A stretch of 36,704 nt of DNA from Bacteroidales bacterium (GCA_030695025.1 JAUYTX010000048.1:1-36704); one strand, 5' to 3'. Shown: positions 8,798 to 17,754, counted from the stretch's first letter. The notes: generated by a model not told the origin, from the letters alone. Numbers and translations: made by a program.

Positions 8798-10135
8798 ATG
8801 AGCAGAACTTTTTCAATAGGGGGCATTCATCCCCATGACCATAAGATATCAGTCAACGCTTCAATTGAGGATTTTCCACTGATGGATATGGCATATATCT
8901 CTGTCTCCCAGCATCTGGGAGCACCTGCAGAACCTGTGGTAGCCAAGGGTGACCAGGTAAAGGTGGGTCAGCTGATTGCCAAGGCATCAGGTTTTATTTC
9001 GGCAAATATTCACTCTTCCGTTTCGGGAACAGTTACGGCTGTTGAACCTCTGCCAGATATATCCGGAAACCTGATACCCCATGTAGTGATTAAGGTAGAG
9101 GGCGACGATTGGGAGGAGTCAATTGACAGATCCCCTGAGATTGTAAAGGAGGTTAAGTTCTCTCCAAAAGAGATAATTGACATAATTGCAAAGGCGGGAA
9201 TTGTAGGATTGGGCGGTGCTGCTTTCCCAACCCACATCAAGCTATCACCTCCTCCAGGCAAAAAAGCAGAATATCTGCTGATTAACGGAGCGGAGTGTGA
9301 GCCATATCTTACATCAGATTACAGAGTGATGCTTGAGTACCCCGAACAGATGCTCATCGGGACTAAAATAATGATGATGGCTCTGGGAGTATCAAAGGCA
9401 TATGTTGGAATAGAGGAGAATAAACCAAAGGCATTAAAGCTTTTAAAGAAGATTGCTTCAAAGGGCTATAAGGAGATTAAAGTGGTGTCTTTAAAAAAGA
9501 GATATCCTCAAGGGGGTGAAAAACAACTGATAGATGCAATTCTTCATCGTCAGGTTCCTTCAATGGGCTTACCAATTGATGTAGGGGTTGTCGTTCAGAA
9601 TGTTGGAACTGCACTTGCCGTTTACGAGGCTGTTCAGAAAAATAAACCACTGTTTGACGGAGTGGTTACAGTTACCGGCGGATGTATGACAGAGCAAAGA
9701 AACTTCCGCCTGAGGGTAGGGACAAACTTCGAAAGGATAATGTTTGCCATAGGTGGTTTTCCAAAAGATGCAGTAAAGCTTATAAGTGGAGGCCCAATGA
9801 TGGGTAAGGCTATTTCAAGAATGGATGCAGCTACCGTAAAGAGCACATCTGCGCTTTTGCTTCTGACAGAAGAAGAGACAAGAAGGGGAGAAGAGGGTAA
9901 CTGCATAAGATGCGCCAAGTGTGTAGAAGCATGCCCTATGGGTCTTGAACCTTACCTTCTGAACAGGTTGGCAAGAGCCGGCCGCACAGATGATCTTGAA
10001 GTAAATCTTATTCAGGATTGCATCGAGTGCGGATGCTGTTTTTACAGCTGCCCTTCGAATATTCCTTTGCTGGATACCATAAGGCTTGCAAAGGGACAGG
10101 TATTGAAAATTATCAGAAGCAGACCTAAAAAGTAA
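8798..10135 (+). CDS. rnfC: Rnf complex subunit C, NADH/FMN-binding
   Basis: A 445-residue soluble subunit with the N-terminal GGIHPHDHK segment, an NADH/FMN-binding core resembling NuoF (GIVGLGGAAFPTHIKL, then LLINGAECEPYL), and two 4Fe-4S motifs near the C-terminus (CIRCAKCVEACP and CIECGCCFYSCP). RnfC passes electrons to NAD+ on the cytoplasmic face. The long repetitive C-terminal extension of enterobacterial RsxC is absent, as is usual outside the Gammaproteobacteria. A 14-base gap separates it from rnfB. Confidence 0.96.
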   Translation: MSRTFSIGGIHPHDHKISVNASIEDFPLMDMAYISVSQHLGAPAEPVVAKGDQVKVGQLIAKASGFISANIHSSVSGTVTAVEPLPDISGNLIPHVVIKVEGDDWEESIDRSPEIVKEVKFSPKEIIDIIAKAGIVGLGGAAFPTHIKLSPPPGKKAEYLLINGAECEPYLTSDYRVMLEYPEQMLIGTKIMMMALGVSKAYVGIEENKPKALKLLKKIASKGYKEIKVVSLKKRYPQGGEKQLIDAILHRQVPSMGLPIDVGVVVQNVGTALAVYEAVQKNKPLFDGVVTVTGGCMTEQRNFRLRVGTNFERIMFAIGGFPKDAVKLISGGPMMGKAISRMDAATVKSTSALLLLTEEETRRGEEGNCIRCAKCVEACPMGLEPYLLNRLARAGRTDDLEVNLIQDCIECGCCFYSCPSNIPLLDTIRLAKGQVLKIIRSRPKK

Positions 10136-10147
10136 CAGATAAACTTT

Positions 10148-11149
10148 ATGAAAAAACTATTAGTATCACCTGCTCCGCATATTCACGGCAAGGATAGTAC
10201 TCAGGGGTTGATGAGAGATGTGATAATTGCACTATCGCCGTCACTTTTGGTGTCAATCTACTTTTTTGGCTTCTCTGCCATAAAATTGGCATTTGTAGGA
10301 GCAATAACCTGTCTGCTGGTTGAATTTGCCATACAGAAGTATATTATAAAGGGAAAAGTAACAGTTAATGACTATTCAGCAGCCCTTACCGGCTTGCTCC
10401 TTGCTCTCAATCTGCCCCCTAATTCTCCGGGTTGGGTTGTTTTTATCGGTGCAGTAGTTGCAATCGGAGTGGCCAAGATGAGCTTTGGAGGCATTGGCCA
10501 GAATCTCTTTAATCCTGCCCTTGTTGGAAGGGTATTCTTACTGGTCTCCTTTCCTGTTATCATGACGGACTGGACTATTCCTGTTTCGTGGTTTCGCGAA
10601 GGTATAGACGCCTCTTCAGGTGCCACTGCACTTTCAATAGTGAAAGAGGGTCTGTCCAAAGGGATGACAATGGATCAAATCTTTGAAGCAAACAACTTCT
10701 CATATGCCCAGATGCTATTCAGTAAAATTGGAGGTTCTGTCGGAGAGGTATCTGCCCTGGCTCTGCTGGTCGGGCTTGTCTATCTGCTTATCAGGAGAGT
10801 TATAAGACCTCATATACCACTTTCAATTATTGGTTCAGTTATGGTGCTATCCGGAATTTTCTGGATAATTGATCCGAGCCATAATCCTGATCCCATATTT
10901 ACTGTGCTCACAGGAGGTATCCTTATCGGTTCTATATTCATGGCAACCGATTATGTAACATCGCCAATGAGCACCAAAGGGATGATAATTTTTGGTGTAG
11001 GCATTGGAATAATAACTGTATTAATCAGAAATTTTGGGGCATATCCCGAAGGGATCTCCTTTGCAATTCTCATTATGAATGCTACAGTCCCTCTTTTGAA
11101 TAACTATTACAAACCAAAAAGATTTGGTAAGGAGGTGAAGAATGGCTAA
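10148..11149 (+). CDS. rnfD: Rnf complex subunit D, membrane flavoprotein
   Basis: A 333-residue polytopic membrane protein starting with the family segment VSPAPHI and containing about eight or nine membrane helices. The covalent FMN site SGAT is present in DASSGATALS; the flavinylated threonine would be T160. RnfD, with RnfG, carries electrons across the membrane from cytoplasmic iron-sulfur centres. The last eight bases overlap rnfG, and a very strong Shine-Dalgarno sequence for rnfG is embedded in its last codons. Confidence 0.96.
   Translation: MKKLLVSPAPHIHGKDSTQGLMRDVIIALSPSLLVSIYFFGFSAIKLAFVGAITCLLVEFAIQKYIIKGKVTVNDYSAALTGLLLALNLPPNSPGWVVFIGAVVAIGVAKMSFGGIGQNLFNPALVGRVFLLVSFPVIMTDWTIPVSWFREGIDASSGATALSIVKEGLSKGMTMDQIFEANNFSYAQMLFSKIGGSVGEVSALALLVGLVYLLIRRVIRPHIPLSIIGSVMVLSGIFWIIDPSHNPDPIFTVLTGGILIGSIFMATDYVTSPMSTKGMIIFGVGIGIITVLIRNFGAYPEGISFAILIMNATVPLLNNYYKPKRFGKEVKNG
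11129..11138 (+). promoter_or_regulatory. Strong Shine-Dalgarno sequence of rnfG
   Basis: AAGGAGGTGA is a long uninterrupted complement of the 16S rRNA 3' tail, with the GGAGG core six bases before the rnfG ATG at 11142. It lies inside the end of rnfD. Bacteroidota usually initiate without Shine-Dalgarno pairing, so a site this complete is unusual and may compensate for the overlapping start. Confidence 0.65.
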
Positions 11150-11741
11150 AAGTTCAACTTTAAAAAACATGGTGGTGACTCTCTTTGCCGTAACCCTGAT
11201 TGCTTCGGCACTATTGGGGGGAGTTTACGCACTTACAAAGGGTCCGATTGATCTTGCAATGGCTGCCAAGACAAACAATGCAATTGCAAGTGTCTCTCCT
11301 GAATTTGACAATGACCCCTCTGCTGAGATGTTCTTGGTCGAGAGCGCGGGAAAGAGCTACAAAGTTTACCCGGCAAAGATGGGAGGAAATGCAGCCGGTT
11401 TTGCAATTGAGACATATGCATCGGGTTTTGGAGGAAGAATCGCACTAATGGTTGGATTCAATGTAGATGGAACAATCAAGGGCATATCTGTTCTTTCGCA
11501 TACCGAAACTCCGGGACTTGGAGATAAGATAGAACCTTCAAAAAGTAGTTTCAGTGCACAATTCGAGGGAAAAGACCCCGAGAATTTCAAACTGGTTGTC
11601 AAAAAAGATGGTGGTGATGTTGACGCGATTACAGCTTCGACAATTACATCAAGAGCTTACTGCGATGCCGTAACATTGGCATGGGAGGCTTTTAAGCTCT
11701 GTTCAAACCAAAAATCAGAGGAGGAGAAGGCAAATGAGTAA
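11142..11741 (+). CDS. rnfG: Rnf complex subunit G, periplasmic flavoprotein
   Basis: A 199-residue protein with one N-terminal membrane anchor (about residues 10-30) and a periplasmic FMN-binding domain. The GFGGRIALMVGF and SHTETPGLGDKI segments are typical of the FMN_bind family. The covalent FMN attachment motif appears as DAITASTITS, with T167 the expected modified threonine. It receives and passes electrons together with RnfD. It overlaps rnfD and rnfE by eight bases each, so the three are translationally linked. Confidence 0.95.
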   Translation: MAKSSTLKNMVVTLFAVTLIASALLGGVYALTKGPIDLAMAAKTNNAIASVSPEFDNDPSAEMFLVESAGKSYKVYPAKMGGNAAGFAIETYASGFGGRIALMVGFNVDGTIKGISVLSHTETPGLGDKIEPSKSSFSAQFEGKDPENFKLVVKKDGGDVDAITASTITSRAYCDAVTLAWEAFKLCSNQKSEEEKANE

Positions 11742-12321
11742 ATTATCATTAATAACAAGAGGAATCCTAAAGGAGAACCCTATTTTCGTTCTCTTTCTTG
11801 GAATGTGTCCCACACTGGGAACAACCACATCGGCAATTAATGGCCTGGGCATGGGTCTGGCAACCACCTTTGTACTAATAATGTCAAATATTGTAATTTC
11901 GTCTATTGCAGGTCTTATACCGAGCAAAGTCAGGATACCTTCATACATTGTTGTTATTGCAGCATTTGTAACTATCCTTCAGCTCCTTATGCAGGCATAT
12001 ACTCCCGGCCTCTATGAGACACTGGGTCTCTTTATTCCGCTGATAGTGGTAAACTGTATTGTTCTGGGAAGAGCCGAGGCTTTTGCATCAAAAAACAATA
12101 TCACTGATTCAGCTTTGGATGGAATCGGTATCGGACTGGGATTTACCTTAGGTCTTACAGTACTTGGCGCCGTAAGGGAGTTACTGGGCAGTGCATCACT
12201 CTTTGGAATCAAACTTATTGATGGTGATGGAATGCTTGTATTTGTATTAGCTCCGGGAGCATTCATTGCCCTCGGTTACCTTTTGGTGCTGTTTAATAAA
12301 CTTAAAACCAGAATCTCTTAA
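11734..12321 (+). CDS. rnfE: Rnf complex subunit E, integral membrane
   Basis: A 195-residue six-helix membrane protein homologous to RnfA and NqrD. Conserved cysteines C25 (FLGMCPTLG) and C108 (VVNCIVLG) match the intramembrane iron-sulfur ligands shared by RnfE and RnfA. Together the two form the pseudo-symmetric core through which electrons and, in the family, Na+ (or H+) movement are coupled. A purine-rich GGAG lies seven bases before its ATG inside the end of rnfG. Confidence 0.95.
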   Translation: MSKLSLITRGILKENPIFVLFLGMCPTLGTTTSAINGLGMGLATTFVLIMSNIVISSIAGLIPSKVRIPSYIVVIAAFVTILQLLMQAYTPGLYETLGLFIPLIVVNCIVLGRAEAFASKNNITDSALDGIGIGLGFTLGLTVLGAVRELLGSASLFGIKLIDGDGMLVFVLAPGAFIALGYLLVLFNKLKTRIS

Positions 12322-12332
12322 TTGATTACAGT

Positions 12333-12932
12333 ATGGAATATATATTAATAATCATTTCGGCAGTTTTTGTAAACAATATACTTCTGTCACAGTTTCTGGG
12401 AGTTTGCCCGTTTCTTGGAGTATCAAACAAAGTGAGTACTGCTGCCGGGATGTCGGGTGCGGTAACCTTTGTGATGGCTGTTGCAACACTTGTAACATAT
12501 CTTTTGCAGTACTATGTTCTGGTTCCTCTGGGCATCGAGTTCATGCAAACAGTAACCTTTATTGTGGTTATTGCATCACTTGTTCAGATGGTTGAGATAA
12601 TAATGAAAAAGATAAGCCCTGCTCTTTATCAGGCGCTGGGTATTTTTCTTCCGCTCATTACTACAAACTGTGCTGTACTTGGTGTGGCAATTCTTGTAGT
12701 CTCTAAAGAGTTTACATTCGGGGGTGATCCTCACATGCTTAACATGGCTCAGGCTGTTGTGTTTGCAATTGCAAATGCTTTGGGATTCGGTCTGGCAATG
12801 ATCCTCTTTGCGGGGTTAAGAGAGCAGCTGGAGCTTGCAAATGTGCCTAAGGAATTTAAAGGCACGCCAATTGCATTAATTACAGCCGGAATACTTGCTC
12901 TTGCCTTTATGGGATTTGCGGGTTTAGTTTAA
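12333..12932 (+). CDS. rnfA: Rnf complex subunit A, integral membrane
   Basis: A 199-residue six-helix membrane protein, paralogue of RnfE. The matching cysteines are C25 (FLGVCPFLG) and C113 (TTNCAVLG), which with those of RnfE would hold the membrane-embedded 2Fe-2S cluster. An [26 protein letters not shown] region is recognisable. It completes a full BCDGEA set, so this organism can build the whole ferredoxin:NAD+ oxidoreductase. The following TPR gene starts six bases later. Confidence 0.95.
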   Translation: MEYILIIISAVFVNNILLSQFLGVCPFLGVSNKVSTAAGMSGAVTFVMAVATLVTYLLQYYVLVPLGIEFMQTVTFIVVIASLVQMVEIIMKKISPALYQALGIFLPLITTNCAVLGVAILVVSKEFTFGGDPHMLNMAQAVVFAIANALGFGLAMILFAGLREQLELANVPKEFKGTPIALITAGILALAFMGFAGLV

Positions 12933-12938
12933 TTGGTT

Positions 12939-13214
12939 ATGGCTAAAAATTTACTTGAAATTGAGCAGTTACTCCGGGATGGTGAAATTGCAAAGGCTCA
13001 TCAGGAGCTAAAAGAGTTTCTGGAAAGGGAACCCGAAAATGCTCAGGGTTGGTACCTGATGGGGGGAATTCTGAGGCGTGAACAGCAGTGGGGAGAGGCT
13101 ATCAATGCGCTTAACAAGGCAAAGTTTCTTGATCCTGCCGGGCCTGCCGCTCATGCAATTGAGCACATTTACGAAATTCTTCGTTTTCAGAACACCGACA
13201 TGATGAACCCGTAG
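12939..13214 (+). CDS. Small tetratricopeptide repeat protein
   Basis: A 91-residue protein containing about two TPR units: AKAHQELKEFLEREPENAQG and WYLMGGILRREQQWGEAINA with the usual small/large residue spacing. No signal peptide or membrane segment is seen, so it should be cytoplasmic. The ATG at 12939 is used; an in-frame TTG at 12933 directly abuts the rnfA stop. Its position as last gene of the rnf run suggests a helper or assembly role, but this is only inference from context. Confidence 0.75.
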   Translation: MAKNLLEIEQLLRDGEIAKAHQELKEFLEREPENAQGWYLMGGILRREQQWGEAINALNKAKFLDPAGPAAHAIEHIYEILRFQNTDMMNP

Positions 13215-13282
13215 GGTGAAATCTGTTCAGATTACTGCGATAAACCTTCTTCGTAATGTAGGATGTGTTGTTTGTGAGCGAG

Positions 13283-14548
13283 TTACAATTTAGTAACCTT
13301 TCCAACAAAAAGAATAGCACCTGTACTCTGTTCGTTTATTACGAATATAAATGGTCTGTTAACCTCCATTATTACCTCAGCAGGATTTGGCTGAGGCCCT
13401 ATGCTTGTTGCATACATATTTACTATTGTCACCGTAGCTGCCTCTGTGCCGTTTTCATCAACAGATATGTAACTTTTCTGAATTACTTCAGATACATAAG
13501 TTCTCATGGCTGACATAGCCGAGAAATCGGCGTTGTGTGTGAATGCTGTTGGCATACCCATTACTGAAAGTGTTTCATCCAGTTTTTCCAGACTATTCTC
13601 GATTTTAAATCGTGGCATAGAGAAGGTAACCTTTGCAAGGGATCTGTGGTTTACCATTGTCTTCCAAACATCCTGGTCAAGTTCATTGATTATATCATCA
13701 ATCTTCTCTCCCTCTGCCGGAAGTATAATATTCATTGCATATGCAGTATTGGAATATGGGATTGTTACCATACCGCATCTGTCCATCTGGGAATACATCA
13801 TATCCATTCTTCTTTGGTGCATCATAGCTACAGAAGAGGAGGTGTTGTCGATATTATTGAATGATTTATTAACTGTTTTGGTCTTGTCAAAATTAAATCT
13901 CCAGAACGAACTAAAATATATTGCATTTGTAAGTAAAACCATAGATGATGGATCTAACTGTTTTATAATCTCCGGAATTTTACCGTTTGTTTTCTCTTTA
14001 CACCAGAGGTTAATGGCAGGAACTGTTGCAGGAGATGAAAAGTCAAGTGTACTGACCTTTGCATCAAAGTAGTTCTTGTTTAAATCAAGAAAAGAGCTCT
14101 TCAGTGGAATTGTTTTATTAGCCCAGACTGAGTTGGCAATACTTAATATTGTATGCGAATCAACCTCTACTAATGCTTTTGTGAGCTCCTTGTAATATTG
14201 GTTAATTTCCTGGGGTTCATATTCATGCATGCCAAGAACACCGGCAATCTCTTTTTTTGTATCTCCGGCTGCTCCGTTGTAAAGCATGCCCAATGCTGCA
14301 GACATACTGTACGGAGAGAGAAACATATTTTCGCTTTGCTTTTGGGACAAAGCCTTAAAGAAGCCAAATGCAAAAGAGTTTGTCTTATCAAGAATCAGCT
14401 TGCTTTGAGCCTGTAGGACAATAGGTTTTGCCGGTACATAATTTACTATCGGATTTTGCTCTTCCGGCTTTGGATTCTCTACTGCTTGTTGCGACTTTGA
14501 ACACGAAATCGCAAGTAAAATTGTAGCCAAATAAATTAACTGTTTCAT
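13283..14548 (-). CDS. Serpin-family protease inhibitor, lipoprotein
   Basis: A 421-residue protein with a lipoprotein signal peptide (KQLIYLATILLAISC, lipobox cysteine followed by SKS) and a full serpin fold: SPYSMSAALGMLYNGAAGDT near the N-terminus and the RPFIFVINEQSTGAILFVGK C-terminal signature. The reactive loop hinge reads ENGTEAATVT with small residues at P12-P10, as in inhibitory serpins. Counting 17 residues from E365 puts P1-P1' at T381-S382. An inhibitor of serine or cysteine proteases at the cell surface is the likely role. An in-frame start 17 codons upstream (14599) is rejected because it would bury the signal peptide. It is convergent with the TPR gene. Confidence 0.93.
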   Translation of the reverse strand: MKQLIYLATILLAISCSKSQQAVENPKPEEQNPIVNYVPAKPIVLQAQSKLILDKTNSFAFGFFKALSQKQSENMFLSPYSMSAALGMLYNGAAGDTKKEIAGVLGMHEYEPQEINQYYKELTKALVEVDSHTILSIANSVWANKTIPLKSSFLDLNKNYFDAKVSTLDFSSPATVPAINLWCKEKTNGKIPEIIKQLDPSSMVLLTNAIYFSSFWRFNFDKTKTVNKSFNNIDNTSSSVAMMHQRRMDMMYSQMDRCGMVTIPYSNTAYAMNIILPAEGEKIDDIINELDQDVWKTMVNHRSLAKVTFSMPRFKIENSLEKLDETLSVMGMPTAFTHNADFSAMSAMRTYVSEVIQKSYISVDENGTEAATVTIVNMYATSIGPQPNPAEVIMEVNRPFIFVINEQSTGAILFVGKVTKL

Positions 14549-14629
14549 AATAGATGCCAATTCTTTAAAAAATGAAATTATATCAGGCAGTAGGTTCAAA
14601 TAGCTTTATATGCTTGATTGCCAAGTGCA

Positions 14630-14651
14630 ATTTAGTGTCTTTCCACTAAAT
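14630..14651. other. AT-rich inverted repeat in intergenic region
   Basis: ATTTAGTG and CACTAAAT form a perfect 8-bp stem with a 6-base loop in the 214-bp gap between the two - strand genes. There is no T-run on either side, so it is not a convincing terminator. It could be an operator or transcript structure ahead of the serpin gene, or chance in AT-rich DNA. Confidence 0.3.
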
Positions 14652-14762
14652 AAGCAAATAATTAATTGATTCGTTCTTCAATTTTGCGATAAATTTAATT
14701 TGATATCTTCGGAAAAGTGCTCATCTAAACGGTTTCTGTAATCTGTTCAGCAGCAGTAATAT

Positions 14763-16259
14763 TTATTTAACGCGAGTAAAGTTGCCTATCGGATCTCCGA
14801 TTTTTAGTGTAAGTGCGTCAATTTTATTGCTATTACCGGGGAAGAATTCTATCTCGATGTTGCTGATATTTCTTATGTTAAATGCGTTTCCGGTTTTGTG
14901 TCTTAGTTCCGATTTTACATTGTTGAGCTGAAACATTAGTTTGTTCTCCTCCTCAGAAATTGTGATAGTACCGAAATCTTCCTTGAAAAACTGGCCAAGA
15001 TATTGAATGTTGGCAAGTTGAGGGATTGTGTCTATCTTTGTTTGTGGAGTTATTGGCCTTGGACGGGTAAATGAGCTAAGGTAAAACTCTCTCCAGTCTC
15101 TCTTATCTTCACCTTTAAGCATCTCAATCATCTCTCTTGTAATAGCCATGTGAGGGTTTGTGGTGGCTCCGGCATTTGTGAGAATTGCAATGCCCATATC
15201 CATTTCCGGCATTATTCCTACGAATGCTGTGTAACCGTATGCAAGTCCGGTATGCCTTATGAGTCTTCCGTTACTGCTTTGCTCAACTGTCCACCCCTGT
15301 GCATAGTTGTTAAGAGTTACTGAATCATGTCCGCTAATGGTTTGCGGAACAAAAAGATAACGGTGATTTGCCTCTGAAATAATCTGTTTGCCATTGAAAT
15401 TACCTTTACCAAGGTGCATCTTAAGCCAGTTGCCCATATCCTCTGCTGTTGAGATTACAAATCCTGCAGGTGCTACAGCAGAGAGCCACCGGAACCCTCT
15501 CTCACGATCTGCTCTGATTGCTGTCTTGATTGTGTCTTTATCCATGAAGTGAGTGTGGCCTTTGGCCAGTGCTTTTGATGAATAGAATGAGCGGTTACCT
15601 GTTGTGCTGGAATTCATCTCAAGCGGCTTGAATATTCTCTCTGCAATTGCATCATCCCAACTCATGTTCGTATACTTTTCAATAATCTTAGCCGTAACAG
15701 TATACATTGCGTTGTTGTAGGCGTAGGTGGTTCTGAAGCTGTATGTTGGCTGAATATGTCTCAGGAGAGTAAATATCTGATCACGATTATAACCAAAGTG
15801 TGGCAGATCATCGGTTGCGTATGCACGGAATCCTGTTTTATGAACCATTATGTCTCTTACCTGGAAGTTTGCAGTGACCCAGGGGTCGTAAAGCTTAAAA
15901 TCCGACAGATGGTTAACCACGGTATCTTCCCACTTTACCTTACCCTCGTCAATAACTGTTGCCAGAAGTGCTGCAGTCATTGCCTTTGATGTTGATGCAA
16001 TCACAAACTGAGTTTTTGGAGTAATGGGCGTCCCTGTTGAATCAATTGCTGTTGTACCGTATCCCTTTAAAAATATTGTCTCTCCACCCTTGACTACCAC
16101 AACTGCCATTCCGGGCAGATTCCACTCTTTAAAGACATCATTGCAAAGTTTGTCAAAAGCCTCTGACGAAAATTTGTTTGTTTGTGCAAAAATGGCCGGG
16201 CTGAATAGAATTGATGCAGACATGATTACTGCAACGCATAGTTTGTTTAAGTTTTTCAT
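14763..16259 (-). CDS. Serine hydrolase, class C beta-lactamase-like, with C-terminal DUF3471-type region
   Basis: A 498-residue exported protein with a signal peptide ending near AIFAQ (residue 26). The catalytic set is visible: SxxK as S89-TS-K92, YxN as Y181-N-N183, and HTG (in RLIRHTGLAYG) in place of KTG. The family includes D-aminopeptidases, esterases and penicillin-binding-protein-like enzymes; the substrate cannot be predicted. The last 110 residues form a beta-rich extension of the DUF3471 kind. The gene begins 12 bases after the ABC ATPase stop, so it is probably co-transcribed with the ABC genes, though a shared function is not evident. Confidence 0.88.
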   Translation of the reverse strand: MKNLNKLCVAVIMSASILFSPAIFAQTNKFSSEAFDKLCNDVFKEWNLPGMAVVVVKGGETIFLKGYGTTAIDSTGTPITPKTQFVIASTSKAMTAALLATVIDEGKVKWEDTVVNHLSDFKLYDPWVTANFQVRDIMVHKTGFRAYATDDLPHFGYNRDQIFTLLRHIQPTYSFRTTYAYNNAMYTVTAKIIEKYTNMSWDDAIAERIFKPLEMNSSTTGNRSFYSSKALAKGHTHFMDKDTIKTAIRADRERGFRWLSAVAPAGFVISTAEDMGNWLKMHLGKGNFNGKQIISEANHRYLFVPQTISGHDSVTLNNYAQGWTVEQSSNGRLIRHTGLAYGYTAFVGIMPEMDMGIAILTNAGATTNPHMAITREMIEMLKGEDKRDWREFYLSSFTRPRPITPQTKIDTIPQLANIQYLGQFFKEDFGTITISEEENKLMFQLNNVKSELRHKTGNAFNIRNISNIEIEFFPGNSNKIDALTLKIGDPIGNFTRVK

Positions 16260-16271
16260 TTTATGGGTTGG

Positions 16272-16904
16272 TTAGAATTTGCTTTCAGGTGGAAAATGCT
16301 GTGTTTGAGAGGCAACTCCCGCAATCTCCTCTTTATTGTGGGTAACATGGATTATTGTAATGCCCAGCAAGTTTATCTTTCTCAACAGTTCAGAGGCTTC
16401 ACCTCTGAGATTTTCATCCAAAGCAGAGAGTGGTTCGTCAAGAAGCAGTATCAGAGGCTCAGGTGCTATTGCTCTGGCAAGTGCCACCCTTTGCTTTTCT
16501 CCCCCGGAGAGTGAATCCGGTTCTCTACTTTTTAGTTTTTCTATTGAGAGGTAACGACACAACTCATCTACTTTTTTTATTTGATGAACTTTATCAATGC
16601 CCCTCATTTTAAGAGCAAAGGCGATATTCTCAAAAACACTAAGGTGCGGGAAAAGGGCATAATCCTGAAACAACATAGCCACAGGACGTTTTTGAGGAGG
16701 AAGGTTTATACATTCGTTACCGTCAATCATTATTGACCCGCCCTCTGCTCTTCTTATTCCTGCAATGGTCTCCAGAAAGAGGGACTTTCCGGAGCCCGAT
16801 GGACCGAAAAGAGCAAGATATGAACCTCTTTCCAGTGATATATTCACAGGTCCTAGAGTAAAATCTCCCGCTTTGCAAATTAAGTCTTTGATATTTAGTA
16901 ACAT
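16272..16904 (-). CDS. ABC transporter ATP-binding protein, molybdate/tungstate/sulfate type
   Basis: A 210-residue ATPase with Walker A GPSGSGKS (residues 34-41), Q-loop FQDYALFPHLSV, signature LSGGEKQRVALARA, Walker B LILLLDEP and switch histidine in HVTHN. It resembles ModC/WtpC/CysA but ends at about residue 210, so the C-terminal TOBE domain that gives ModC its oxyanion sensing is missing. It begins three bases after the permease stop. Molybdate or tungstate as substrate is inferred from the nearby moaA, moaC and MOSC-MogA genes; the protein sequence alone does not decide it. Confidence 0.85.
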   Translation of the reverse strand: MLLNIKDLICKAGDFTLGPVNISLERGSYLALFGPSGSGKSLFLETIAGIRRAEGGSIMIDGNECINLPPQKRPVAMLFQDYALFPHLSVFENIAFALKMRGIDKVHQIKKVDELCRYLSIEKLKSREPDSLSGGEKQRVALARAIAPEPLILLLDEPLSALDENLRGEASELLRKINLLGITIIHVTHNKEEIAGVASQTQHFPPESKF

Positions 16905-16907
16905 ATT

Positions 16908-17687
16908 CTATCTTTTCTGGTAAATCCGCATTATCAGGAATATAACAACAGTTACAACTATGAAAATTGCAGCGATGGGCCTTGCATAATCCAGACCGAA
17001 TGAGTTAAATCTGTCAAAAATTAGTACAGGTGTTGTCATTGGGTGGTAGGCAACAATTACAATGGCTCCGAATTCACTCATTCCTCTTGCGAACATAAGG
17101 ACCATTCCGGAGACAACAGACCTCTTTGCCAGAGGCAACGAAATTTTTGTAAAAACTTTAAATGGTGATGCCCCAAGAGTCTCTGCCGCGCGTTCAAGCC
17201 TTTGGGGAACTGCGGCAAAACCATCTCTGGCCGATGTAATAAGAAAAGGTATGCTTACAAAGGCCATTGCTATTCCTATTGCAGCAGTTGAACCTACAAG
17301 ATTGAACCCCAATGAAGAGGCAACAGATCCAACGACAGAGTCACGGGAGATAAAACCTAGTACCGCAATACCTGCCGCTGAGTGAGGAATCACAATTGGG
17401 ATATCAATAATTGCTTCAACAACGCCTTTAAGTGGGAATTTTTTTCTTGCCAGAATGTAGGCCAGAGGCAGTGCAAAGAGCGAGCAAAACATGGTTGCAA
17501 TAAAAGAGATAAGCAGGGTTCTGGTAATGCTTGAGGTAACCTGCTGGTCTTTGATTGCCTCAAAAAGGAGTGGAGCTTTCACCGAAAGGAACATTCCAAC
17601 CAATGGTGCAATTAGAAAAAGGAGGAGCACTCCTCCCAAAAAGATGAAAATAATTCGGGTTTTATTGTAAAAGCTTTGATCTCTCAT
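16908..17687 (-). CDS. ABC transporter permease, ModB/WtpB type
   Basis: A 259-residue inner-membrane protein with about six helices and the BPD_transp_1 core. The EAA loop, which docks the ATPase, is recognisable in RLERAAETLGASPFKVFTKI. The closest families are the permeases for molybdate, tungstate and sulfate. No periplasmic substrate-binding protein (ModA/WtpA) is adjacent, so it must be encoded elsewhere or be dispensable. The ATG at 17687 is chosen; an in-frame TTG at 17705 would add six residues. Confidence 0.85.
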   Translation of the reverse strand: MRDQSFYNKTRIIFIFLGGVLLLFLIAPLVGMFLSVKAPLLFEAIKDQQVTSSITRTLLISFIATMFCSLFALPLAYILARKKFPLKGVVEAIIDIPIVIPHSAAGIAVLGFISRDSVVGSVASSLGFNLVGSTAAIGIAMAFVSIPFLITSARDGFAAVPQRLERAAETLGASPFKVFTKISLPLAKRSVVSGMVLMFARGMSEFGAIVIVAYHPMTTPVLIFDRFNSFGLDYARPIAAIFIVVTVVIFLIMRIYQKR

Positions 17688-17711
17688 CAAAGCAAAGATA
17701 GACAATTTTTA

Positions 17712-17719
17712 TATCTTTG
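17712..17719 (+). promoter_or_regulatory. Bacteroidota-type -7 promoter element for the metalloprotease
   Basis: TATCTTTG is an exact TAnnTTTG match. Transcription would begin near 17726, leaving a leader of about 29 bases. A TTTG at 17675-17678 is too far upstream to be the -33 partner, so only the -7 half is supported. Confidence 0.4.
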
Positions 17720-17754
17720 TTTTTATCCAAATAACAACAAAAAGCTTTGTATTT

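Noticed and set aside
13215-13282. Possible terminator between the convergent TPR and serpin genes
   Set aside because: Only a 5-bp ATTAC/GTAAT pairing with a 17-base loop and no T-run.
13506-14072. 188-codon open frame on + strand inside the serpin gene
   Set aside because: Shadow frame of the serpin; no family features and no promoter.
14763-16259. Antibiotic-resistance beta-lactamase
   Set aside because: The SxxK/YxN/HTG hydrolase family is broad, and the C-terminal extension fits non-lactamase members; resistance cannot be claimed.
17693-17700. Exact TAnnTTTG element on the - strand (TATCTTTG) ahead of the ABC permease
   Set aside because: It would place transcription start at the chosen ATG (17687-17685), leaving no leader; probably a chance match.
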